Shown here in pieces: positions 37,770 to 49,100 of a stretch of 64,000 nt of DNA. Numbering within the stretch: position 1 is the first letter of the stretch; each line of letters begins with the position of its first letter. The stretch spans positions 3,412,501-3,476,500 of the forward strand of contig JBBDHG010000015.1 of assembly GCA_037951165.1 (NCBI GenBank), written 5' to 3'. The stretch is from Lophius americanus. Taxonomy: Eukaryota; Chordata; Actinopteri; Lophiiformes; Lophiidae. The notes under the pieces are model-generated. The model saw only the letters and a program-made list of their open reading frames with translations. It ran no database searches and was not told the origin of the DNA. Both the position numbers and the translations under genes were made by a program.

Positions 37770-38503
37770 TATTAAGTTGTAACTTTACAAGAATAAAGTC
37801 ATTATTTATGAGCATTGAGTCGTAACTTTATTCTCATAAACTCATTTTAATGAGAATAGTCAAAATTTTATGAGTGTAAATTGTAAAACTACGAAATAGT
37901 TTATTAATATTACGAGAACAAATATGTAAAAGAAAAATAAAGTTATATTACTAAGATTTCAAAGTCATCATTTATGAGAGGGAAGTCGTAATTTTATGAG
38001 AATTAAGTCATATTTTCACAAAAAAAAGTAGTAATTTTAGAAGTATAAAATCGTAGTTTTATGGTAACTGATGAATGGAATGAGTTATAAAGCAATTTTC
38101 TGCCCGACCACTCAAAGCGCTTTAGATTGTGAGCCAGCATTCACACAAACATTCCTTATAATGGTAGATGCTGCCATGCAAGGCGCCATCTAAACATCAG
38201 GAGCAGTAACCATTCACGCACCAATGGAACAGCCATCTGCAGAAACTTGGGGTTCAGTATCTTGCTCAAGGACACTTTGACATGTGGACGTCAGTGGCCG
38301 GTGATGGAACCACCGACCTACAGATTAGTTGACAACTGCCCTACCAATTGAGCCATGAGAATGAAGTTATACGTTTAGGTGAAAAAAGTCATACTTTTAT
38401 GAGAATGAAGTTGTAATATTACTGGATTTAAGTCCTAATATTAGGAGAATAAAGTTGTATTAGTAAGAATGGCACGTCGTAAGGAGAGTAAAGTCGTCAT
38501 TTA
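37770..38503. repeat. degenerate AAAGTCGTAATTTTATGAGAAT tandem block, split by a SINE
   Basis: Loosely repeated words AATAAAGTC, GTCGTAATTTTATGAGAAT, ATTACGAGAA occur from 37770 to about 38062 and again from about 38356 to 38503. The intervening 38068-38355 is an unrelated tRNA-like SINE, so the block was interrupted by insertion. Confidence 0.75.
38068..38355 (-). mobile_element. tRNA-derived SINE
   Basis: On the minus strand it starts TGGCTCAATTGGTAGGGCAG, an A-box match (TGGCTCAATTGG, 38344-38355). GGTTCCATCAC (38301-38311) is a near B-box at tRNA-like spacing. The body includes AGATACTGAACCCCAAG, GGTGCGTGAATGG and AAGCGCTTTGAGTGGTCGG, phrases common in fish SINE-like repeats. The terminal CCA and intact cloverleaf are absent; not a functional tRNA. 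Confidence 0.75.
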
Positions 38504-38625
38504 TGAGACAACAGCAAAAAGGCACAAAACCAAGCAGCGATTTCCTGCAACTTTGTCCCACTCTTTCTTGGCTCTTTCCCTCTCATAGTTCTTGGATGAT
38601 GATTTGCCAAAATACCCAATATTTC

Positions 38626-38631
38626 TTTATT
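38626..38631 (-). promoter_or_regulatory. candidate polyadenylation signal (AATAAA), proximal
   Basis: GACAAATAAAGAAATA on the transcript strand, about 1.5 kb after the sorl1 stop. If used, the tandem block and SINE further downstream would lie outside the message. Confidence 0.3.
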
Positions 38632-40109
38632 TGTCAAACTTTTACAACAAATGATTTTGATGCTAATGACACTTTTCGGATATTAACCACCTCATAACCT
38701 AGAATTCTGACTTAATTCTCATCAAATTAGGGATTTAAATCTCTCAAATTTATTCTGATGATATAAATATATTTCTGTTTTTTTCTTGGAAATGATTACT
38801 TAATTCTTAAAATCCAGGTTTTGTTGGGGTTTTGTTGGTCACTGTAGGCCTAAATCTCTGTCATACTGGCCAGAATAAAACACATTTGAGTTTTTTGTGT
38901 CCATCCACTTCTCTTTTCTTTTTTTAATCTTTCTTTGACAAGTGAAAGAAAATCATCATAGAAAATCAGACTTCCTGATAAAATCAGACATATTTCTTTC
39001 TATAGAGCTGCTTTGTGTGGGATTTTGGATGAGGTTAGAATTAAAGGGGGGGAATTGCTGGGCTTTGGCGCTTGAACCCGACTCTCGCAACTCCTACCAA
39101 TAATCCACATCTGCCCGTCATTACACCCACCACTGCTCCAGAACCTCTTATTTATCTGTTTAACAGTAGTTGGCCGGTGCTGCTTAAGCTGTGGTGGTGG
39201 TGATGGTGGTGTCTGCTCCGACACAGTTCCCTGAGAACCCACTTCCTCTACGACTACAGCTATGGCATAACGCTGGGGATAAAAACCATCAAAAGAAACA
39301 TTTTTTACAGATTGACATGGTGCAGCATTACAAGGAGGACGACGTATTAAAAGCCAATATTTCCAAATCGATCAGGAAAAGCCCCGAAGGATTCTTCCCC
39401 TCAGAGGAATATTCTTCTGTGGTGGTACCGGTGTGGACAGACGGATGTACAACAGTGTGCTGGTGGTGGAAAAGAAAGGTGTGTCTATGAGGCGATGCAT
39501 GGAGCCAATCACTGAGCTGCTGGATTGCACTGAGTGACGTATTTACAACCGTTTCATGTTACATATACTGCTATAGTACACGCTGTACTATGACCAAAAT
39601 ATGCAGCGACCACTGATCCAATAGTTTCCATTTGTACATACAGCATTTGTCCTTATATATAGTTGTTGTTTTTTAATATGTGTGGTGTTGCATTCTATCT
39701 TCCAGTCTTATTTTGGCTTCTAACAACGCAGTTCTAGTTTCTGTGGACCGAGTTTGTTTTACACGAAGTGTCTCTCTCCCTGACAAACTCACATCCTTCA
39801 CAGTTTGCTTCAGTGTCCACCTCTTCCTCACAGTCCTTTTTTTTACCCCATATATATATTTAGATTTAATATTATAAAAAATAAGTTATTGCGCATCCCA
39901 AAAAAAGTGCATTGTATTTTTGAAAAATATCTCTTTCTCTTTTTCTGTTTTTTTTCTTCATGTATTCTGCACACGGACAGATTTGGAGTGACGGGGAATT
40001 CTCCGCCGGTTTCCTCTTCACTCGGTCGTACCGCGCCGCGAATAGTGATGGGGGGGTAAAGAGGGAGTGGGCACAGAAAAAGAGAAAGGTGATGTGGGGG
40101 GGGGCTTTA

Positions 40110-40177
40110 CTACGCAATGACCATGGGTACGTCGTCTGAGAAGCCACCGATCATGGGATCATCCTCATCATCATCAC
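40110..40177 (-). CDS. sorl1: sorl1 terminal coding exon: acidic cluster and GGA motif
   Basis: Encodes GDDDEDDPMIGG then FSDDVPMVIA and a TAG stop at 40110-40112. The acidic stretch (AP-1/PACS-type sorting signal) and the C-terminal DDVPMVIA (GGA VHS-domain motif) are the invariant end of SORLA. Acceptor TTCTCAAG|GTG. The 3' UTR follows below 40110. Confidence 0.97.
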
Positions 40178-43100
40178 CTTGAGAAGAAGAGAAGAGAGAA
40201 GATTGTTCTTATAAGATGTGGACAGACTAAAACCTGATCAGACCTGTTACATACAGACATGCGGCGCTGATATGGACACCGGTCACCCCACCTAGTTCAT
40301 CACCAGAGGAGAAGATGGCCGAGCCCAGGCGGGAGTTGTAATGCGAGTTGGCAAAGGCGGTGAAATTGTTCTGCAGTCGACGGTGGCGGAGGTACAGCAC
40401 CGTAAAGCCTCCGCACACTCCCAGCAGCAGCAGGAACAGGACTGGGACCACCACCGCTGCTATGTCTCCTGAGTGGGCCTCAGCGCGGGAGGCATCGCCG
40501 GCACCTGGAGGGGTGGCGAGGAACATGTTCAGTGTAGGTCATGCAGGTCATTCTTTTAGGGGACACATTCAAGCTCGGGCTGGACGCTTAATCTAGATAC
40601 GTTTGATCTCATTATCGTCTCTGCAATCTCATTTCTGAATTTCAACTATTCAGGCAGCTGCATTGAAAAAGAGACTCCTATTTTCTCCCTCGACCACTGA
40701 GGATTCGTCGTCAGACCATGTGACTCAGAGGAGCAGGAACTGAATATTAGACGTCAGTAAGACGTCAGTAGGACGTCAGTAAGACGTCGGTAAGTCGTTG
40801 ATGCAAAAGTAGAGGCTGGATGGATGTCGGATCATGGACGTTATGAACTCAGACATGGCGGCGTTTGGTTTCCAAATGTATCTGAGATGTCACAACAAAC
40901 ACGAAGCAGCAGCTGTGTTTATTTCAGCGAGGGGTTGATATGTCTGGTGGTGTCATTGTCACAAGTGCTTAAAGGCTGTCTGCCAGTGTGCGAGAAATAT
41001 CCAAGTCCAAAAGACAGAATAAATCCAGAGGAAAGCCGCGCTGATGCTTGTGAGAACGAGATGAAACGAGATGAGGCCAGGACTCTGAATAATTCATAAC
41101 ATGCCCATAATCGGGCTTTGACCTAGTTTTTGCAATTTTTTATTACTGAGCTAGATTTTAATATGACTATTTATTTGTGTTGCAGCCAAAAGTTCTAGTA
41201 AATGCATATAGCTCCACCCAGTGGACATGGGTGGTATTTTGCAGCCAAAAGCATCTCGCTGTGCCCGATGTTAGTGTTAAGGAATTATTTTAGGTATTAA
41301 GTGTCTATAGACAGCACGGCTACACACCTGATAGCTGCGGATCTTTTAAGTTTATTTTGAGAATTTAATTCAGGGGAGGCTTAAATTTTACCAACCAATT
41401 AGCAGAACGGTGCTGAGCATTGATAAATATGATGTCCATATTACACGGATGTCCTTGATGTTGCTGAAGTTTGTCTGTGCGCACAGATTCATAATCCGTT
41501 CACTAAAGCGGGCTCATGGATTTAAGCACAGCTCCGTTTCATTTCTCATGTCACTTTGTAACAAATTGCAATATGACAAAAGTGAATAATGCTGACTGTG
41601 CCGGCTCTAAAGTACTTCCAGATGTTCGTTGTGTTTCGCACCGTCATGTTTGATTCGTTTTCTTGAACTTCGATCAGGTAGTTGAGAGCGACTCAACGAA
41701 CATGGAGAGAAAAAAAGTGATTCTCATTTTAAAAAGAATTCGCCTAGCCCTATTTCAGACTCTCTGTGTTCGTGTCCCAGCACCTTCTGTAAGCTGGTTG
41801 TAGAGCAGGAGGGCAGGTTCCCCACACAGCTGGCTGTTGAGCAGACAGCGGGCCTGCACTGAGATGGTGTAGTTATGTCCCAGCAGCAGGCTGTTGATGC
41901 GGAAATAAGTATCAGTGGTGTTGCCCAGGTAGGTCGTCTGGTTGGTCACACTGTCGCACACATGTACCTCATAGCCCTGTGAAGCACAACACACAGGAAT
42001 AAGGAGGATTCTTCAGTTTCTTCATTCACTGTGTTTCAAAAGCTTCTCGCACTTTTAAAAAGGTAATAATTAGACACAAGTAGGAAATCAAATCTCACCC
42101 TGCTCTCGTTGAAGGCCTTCTCTGCGACAGTCAGACTCTTCCAGAACAGGAACACATGGTCCCCCTCTGTCAGGATTTTCAGTGCTTCAGGAGCCGCAAG
42201 AGGAACTGCCAAACGAGACGAAGAATATTGGAGGAAGCTTTTTCTATTAGACGGACATGAACCTACAGCAAATTCACACATATGCAGCGACGCCTGCAAG
42301 CAGGTTCAGTCAGTCAAGTCGAGCTGCTCTGCTTACTCACATGACACGCCATACGCTCCATAACCATTTACCAATCACGGCCCTCCAAATTTCGGCCTTG
42401 TATGTAAACTGCAAAATTTCCCATCTCCCCCCTCTGCTCTGTTCATGCCACAACTGCCCTGCGTCAGCATTTGCTACCTGCTCGTTTAAGCCCCACCACC
42501 ACCCCAGCATCCACCTAGAGGCTCTGACGGGGGGGTTAGGATATTTGCTCATCACTTCCCAAACAATCTTGCTGTAAATGATCTGCGGGGAGTGATGAGG
42601 TCAGAGCCCAGACGCCAAATGACACGTTTTGCCATTGTAATAAACAACGATAACTTGAGTTGTCTGACTGAAATGCTTTTGGACACAGTCAAAGAAATGT
42701 TGTAAATACTTTTGATAATTTTCAGGAGTCATTTCAAATAAATTCATATTGATTCATATCTTTTTTTGAAGAGGACTGTAAATAATGACATTGGTCACCA
42801 GCAGCTCCCAGTGCCCGAGATGCCAGCTTTCAGCTGCGACAATAAAAGCAGGTGTGTCTCCAACTGGTAATGTGAGATTGAGCTCTACCTGTGCTGAGCG
42901 TGAAGCTGGCCTCCTTGCTCATGTTGCGCAGGCGGACAGAGACGCTGTATCGTCCACCCGGCTCCAAACCCTTCAGAACATACTCCACGGTGTTGTTCTG
43001 GGTGGTCAACTTGTAGTCCCGCTCCACCTTACGGATTGCGTCCCGCATATGTATCGCGTACGTCTACACATGCGTGAACAGCCAGGAGAGGAGAAGAAGA

Positions 43101-46100
43101 CACGACAACGAAACACAAACATTTACTAAGGCTTTGTGGTGAATTGTCAGAACAGATGGTTGACTAGTTAACTGTGACGTCACGCTCTGTCGTACTAGAG
43201 GTGCGTTCGGGGCGTCATAGGGCGGCTGCCACTTCAGCACGGCTTGAGTCTTGTCGGCTCGCACGCGATGGAGGTTCCTGGGTGGCAGCCTCTCGTTGGG
43301 AATCATTTTCACAACAGAGTAGTCAGAGGGAGGACCCAGGAAGGGACGGACAGCACGGACCTGGAATCAGACCGAAGGATTGACATTGTCATCCAGGGAT
43401 GGACAGAAACAAGCTTCAGCTTAACTGTCCATAATCAGACCAGACATTACACTTATGTCCACATCTGTCTGCAGTACATTTCTATGACCACTTCTTAACT
43501 ACGTGGCCTCTAATGACTTTTTGGCTCCACTCTAATCACCAGTTACATTAGGACAGGAAGGAAAACAGAATAATAACAGGAGAAATGTGTATGGCCTGTG
43601 TATCTTTCGTTATTTACATTTTTGTTTCATTAACAAAATATTAGAGAACAAAAACAAGCTGTTAGTTGATATTTCATTTAAAAATGCCAAAAAATGAAAA
43701 TTGTAACACAAGACATTTTTTCTTGTATTACAACTTTCATGAATGAGTGAAATTTTATTTAAATTTAAATGTAATTTCTATTTTGAATGAGAAAAAAAAT
43801 TGAATAAGTAAACCAACTACAGATGAGTCACAAGTCGGATCATTTTTATTGTCGGTCCCAGGCTTGAATAAATTCGGGAGGGGGAAATTTGGAAAATGGG
43901 TCAATTTCACTCATCCCCTTTCGGCTCCGAAAAAAGAAAAACACCTTATAATTAAATTTTATTTTTTGTATTTTAAAACAAAAAAATTCACATAACCACT
44001 AACTAAAATGAAAATGGAAAGACCAAAAGATGCACGGACCCAGAATAATGGCTTTAATGAGCTGTGTTGACCATCAAGTGGGGTGATATGACTTCAAATT
44101 AATGTCACAATTATTTCAGAGTTTCCCCTCTAGTATGGTTAAAGAAGGATAATTTCATGTTTTGTTTTGTTTTCTTTCACCGCTCAAATGTGACAATAGA
44201 ATTCTTTTAGGTACCCACGAAAGAGTTCCCTTGCACTCTTTCCTGGGAAAATACAAACAGCCGAATCTGATTTGTTCATCTCGATATTGGGAGTGAAACC
44301 AACTCTAGACTCTGGTCTTCTGAGCTGCCGCTTTATGTCACATAGCCAGACTGAAGGGGCCTCAGAGGAAAGGGGAATATTGAGTTGCAGGTATTCTTGG
44401 CTTGGTCTCCTCTGATTCCATATTTTTGCACTTTTTTTTATGTTGATGGCAGTTTTCACTTCAGTTATCTAAGTACCGAGCAGAAGTCAGTGTGATGAGA
44501 GACCCACCAGGAAGAGATACTGTTCATCGCTGTCGACTGTGACCATCAGGCTGAGAGAGGTGGTGCTGACCTGGCGAGGATTGCGGTACAGGTCCAGGAA
44601 GGAAGTAGCGTAAAAGACACCGTACAACTGCACACAAAGAAGAAGAAGATGAAGAAGAAGAAGAAGAAGAAGAAGAAGAAGAAGAAGAAGAAGAAGAAGA
44701 AGAAGAAGAAGAAGAAGAAGAAGAAGAAGAAACATTGATTACACACCAAGATAAATGATGAAAGCTTATAATAATAACGTATCCTTTATCGATCACATAC
44801 AGTCATACACAGTACAACATAGTGAAATTATTTCTCTGCAGTTAACCTTCCCTGAGGGAGCAGTGGGCGGCCCCTTTGAAACCCACTTACTCCAGATGGA
44901 TAAATGTTCTCCTATTCTAAATAGCGAAGATCATTATGACTGTGTTTTGCACCTGAGCAAGAGTTCCATTAATGGTCCAGCTGCAGTCCACAGCTGTCTG
45001 GTTGAGAGCGCGGACTTTGAGGACTGGCCGGTCTGGCTGGGTGCCAGCAGTCTGATGATGGGACAGGGCGGTGGGACTGTCTCCTATACTGGTGTGAGCC
45101 CACACCGCCACCTCATACACGGTCCCTCCTGTCAGGTTTGTAGCTGGAAGCAGGCGGCACACATCGACCATTCACATTCAGATGAACATACACACCAACA
45201 TATAACAGCCCCATGCAGACAGACGGTACCTTTCAGAGTTTTCCCTCTGACCGTGTAGTTCTTGCTCTCCTTGATGTGGGTGTCAAACTGCCAGGACAGA
45301 ATCACTACGTACTGTTTGACCTTAAAGAAACGACAGAGACGATCAGCCCTGTTTACGCCGACACATACACGGCGTGCTGGAGAGGAACTCTTACCTCACA
45401 CTGGGAGTTGAAGCTGAATGAGAGGCTCATGTAGTTGGTGCTGATGCTGTCAGCGATGACAGACGGAGGAGGCAGAGCTGCAACAGAGAGCAGTTCAAAT
45501 TCAACTCATGGATCTCTGATCTTAAGGAAATACTTGAACTATAACTTATTTTATCTCTTTAGAGGCGGCTGTCAGGATGACGCCAGCTCATTTAGAGATT
45601 TGTAATTTTAATTGACTGTTGCTGCTAATATAAACCAAGCGGTATTCAATGTATTTCACATCCTTCGAGAGTTTTCCTTCCCTTTGTTCCACAGAAGGAC
45701 TTGTTAATAGATTTGTATTAACGAACTGCTGTGCTATACGTCACTCTGCTTTTCCTTTTGAAAACCTGTTTAAATTATCACACAGCGCAGGAGTGACTTC
45801 ACTGCCACCATTTTTTCAGTGTAAACAAACTAAGGCAGTGTAAAGAAGGGTTTTCTCTCCACTGAGCGATCTCTGTGCAAAATGATTTTTAATCATGAGT
45901 GAAAACATCCACTTGGCTGTTAGAAAAACAGAAGCAGTGAACTGTGTGGTGAGTCTGTTTCTGGCGACTGCAAAAATGCTCCATGTGAAGCGTTCAAATT
46001 AGTTAGAAATGATAAGTAAGTCAGTACAAGTTAGTACCCGTTAACCACCAGTAGGTGGCAGTGCTGCATCAGTCTATAGACCAGTATGTGACACCATTCA

Positions 46101-49100
46101 GGGAACAACTCACCTTTCTTAGGTGTGACAGATTTGACCTCAGACCAGTTACCAACTCCTCGATTGGTCACTGCAGCCACCTGGAGAGAAGAGTAACAGG
46201 AGCATTTCACTATATCGTTAATGACTGAGGGAAACACAGGGATCCGGAAAGTTTTACTAGTCCTTGCTGGTATTTAGGTATATTATACTCAGTTAAGTAT
46301 TAGGAAAAAACAAAAGTCTAGTTCAAAGTTAATCAACATAGAACACAATATGAAATACTCATATCCTCGACAAAGGCGTGTCTTTCACATACAGTAGAAG
46401 TAGGTAATGTGGGAAAATATTTGAAAGTTCACGTACTTAACTGTTAGCATTGGTGGATAGTAACAAGTACATTTACTCAGGTGCTAGACTCAAGTACACG
46501 TTTCTTCACTTTACTTGAGTATTTGTATTTTATGCTACTTTATACTTTACTCCACTATATTTTAGTAGGAAATATTCAATAATAATAATAATAATAATAA
46601 TACATTTTACATATAACACAATTTACATTTGGATCAATTCTCGAAGTGCTACAAGTTGAAATATTCTACCTTCTACTCCACTACATTAGTCTGCAGTTAC
46701 TAGTTACTTTTCAAATAAAAGGTTTTCATTCTGTTCACAAATCTAAAAGTGTGTTAATTGTTTGTGATAAACTGAAGGATTTTTTTTTATGGATTCAAGA
46801 AAACTCTCCTACTTTAGTAAATAGTAAAGTAGTTTTGTCTATGAGTAAATTTTACGGGTAATATTCACATACCTTTACTTAAGTATGTATCTATACTTGT
46901 AGTGGAGTACTTTTACTGTGTGGTATAAGTATTTTAACTCAAGTAAAGTATCTGAATACTTTTTCTACCACTTGTCATATTGAAAGCATTTCGTGTCTAC
47001 TATCTCTTAAATTTGTGTTTTCATCTATCACCTGCATCCTAAATAAAATTAAAAATCTTACTGAATATGTAATGTAGTCAGAAGTCCCTTATTATCAAAA
47101 GTTTTCTTTCCACGAAATGGAAGTAGTGTGCAAAAAGGTTTGTGTTGAACCCTGGAAACCCTTATCAAGAAAAATCCCCCAGGAAACCGCAGAAATGAGG
47201 AAAATGTAAATAATAAAAGTTCCCAATAACAAAAGTCACCATATGGGTATTTGGTTGTTGTGTGTGGAAAGTTTCATCCTATCAAACAGTTTTTTCATCT
47301 ATTCTCTGGAAACTAAATGAGACAGATGGAAGGAAGAAAAACCCGTGCTCCCCTCCTCACTCGGTTGGTTGAAAAAATAAAGAGTGTGTGCGGGTGTATG
47401 TACGTGTGTGTGGGTGTTGTCTTACCCTGAACTTGTACTGAGTGTCTGGCTGTAGATCCTTCACCTCTGTGTTAGTTGTGGTGCATCTTTGTGACGTCCA
47501 GTCCAAACCACCGTGTTCACTGTAATCCACCTGATGTCAGACGGACAATGAGACGTAAAGAAGTTAATGCAGAGGTTGAAAAATGTGACAGGGGGGCAGA
47601 AAATGTAAAACAATGTCAATCTTAATCTGCTCTGCAGATGAGAAAGACTCACTATGTACTCTCTGACTAGGCCCTGTCCATTGTCAGGAGGGGTCCAGGA
47701 GACTAGCACCTTCCCGTCTTCACCGTTGTCCCAAGTGAGCTGCAGGTTCTGGGGTGGATCGGGATCTGCAGTAAACACACATTCAGAACTCAGGGATAAA
47801 AACCAAGCACACTGAATGACTTGAATCTGTTGAGATTTTCCTTTGACCCCACCAAAAGTACAACAGTACATATAAAACACATAGTTCCCAACCAGGACGG
47901 CACAACTGATCACCATATAATCTTGGAGGAACGCAAATAGTCATCCGTTATTTGGAAGTACTTGGGATTTAAGGCGAGTGACATTACCAAAAATAAAGCT
48001 CAACATCAATGAAAATATTCATGATTATCGTTTGAACAATAATCCTGCAGCCTAACTCCGACCCATCATGCACCGCATACAATAATTCCAATGAAGGAAG
48101 CAGATAAAGGTAACATTACGGATATATGTCACTAAATAGCATTTTCTGCCTGATGAATTCATTCTGTATGCAGAGGCCTTATGGGGAAAAAAAAAATCTT
48201 CATTTGTATGCTCCTCCTGGACTTTGGGACCTTGGGTAGATGCCTGATGGCAGCAGTTCAAACTCTAGCTGCAGTGAGTGAATATAAAATGCATCCAAAA
48301 CTTAAAAGAGTCTCCTGAACATGATGTTATCATGACTACATTTTAATTGTTTCAAATAAACTTAATTGATTCTCAATCTTCTTCTTATTTTTATGGCCAC
48401 AAGTATTCCTATCCAAACAGGTTCTGAAACATCCCAATTTGTTCCCAGAAGCGCTCTTACTCATACAGTTATTGACATTGTTTTGTGATTTGTCAATCAG
48501 GTTTGCAGGAGTCAGCTGTGGAGAACATGTTGAAACTGGAAGAGCACTCACTAGAGCACAATACGGCCAGTTCTTTGGTTAAAATTAGCACTATTTTGCA
48601 ATGATAGAGGAAGTGCAAACTAGAAAATCGGTTTCCAAGGACCCAATAGCAGGGACTGGGATAACCACAAATACCCCTACAACTGGGACAGAAATCAAGC
48701 CATTCATGGTTGCACTTTAAAGTTTTTCAATTTTTCCTTTCCCTTATCCTCCTGTATAAATTTTTCCTGTGTGTGCTGGCTAACACTGAAGTCTGTGTAG
48801 ATTCTCGTTCATACAGGTCACGGTAATCCATAATGGTTGAGTCCAAAGAAATTGGTCTTAGAGCCGAAACAGAAGTCCATTTGCTTCGGATTCATCCCAT
48901 GTGGATTCACACTGAAGCCCCTCCGCTTCTAGATTACCGATAAGCTCTTCAAAATGCTCCCTGTGCTCACATTTAAGTCAGGGCTCTTCCTCTACAGACT
49001 GCAGCTGGAGAATAACGGATATAAGACACTCACATCCCTCTGGCGTCCTGACTGTAATCATCTCGTTGCTCTTGTGCAGCTTGCTGAGACACTGGGTGAG

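Larger units (their letters stand above)
36590..40109 (-). other. sorl1: probable sorl1 3' UTR and immediate downstream flank
   Basis: Transcribed strand immediately after the sorl1 stop; no splice-compatible coding exon follows. The end is not certain. AATAAA signals on the minus strand at 38626-38631 and 36600-36605 give UTRs of about 1.5 or 3.5 kb. The stretch holds the AAAGTCGTAATTTTATGAG-type tandem block and a SINE (listed separately) and is otherwise low-complexity or unique AT-rich sequence. Extent is inference. Confidence 0.4.

Noticed and set aside
38301..38355. tRNA gene
   Set aside because: A- and B-box-like words are present but the anticodon arm and acceptor pairing are not, and the sequence continues as a SINE body.
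44487..44796. Leu-, Ser- and Phe-rich open frames
   Set aside because: Translations of the (TTC)n microsatellite in three frames; only the tail of one frame (from LYGVFY) is the real sorl1 exon.
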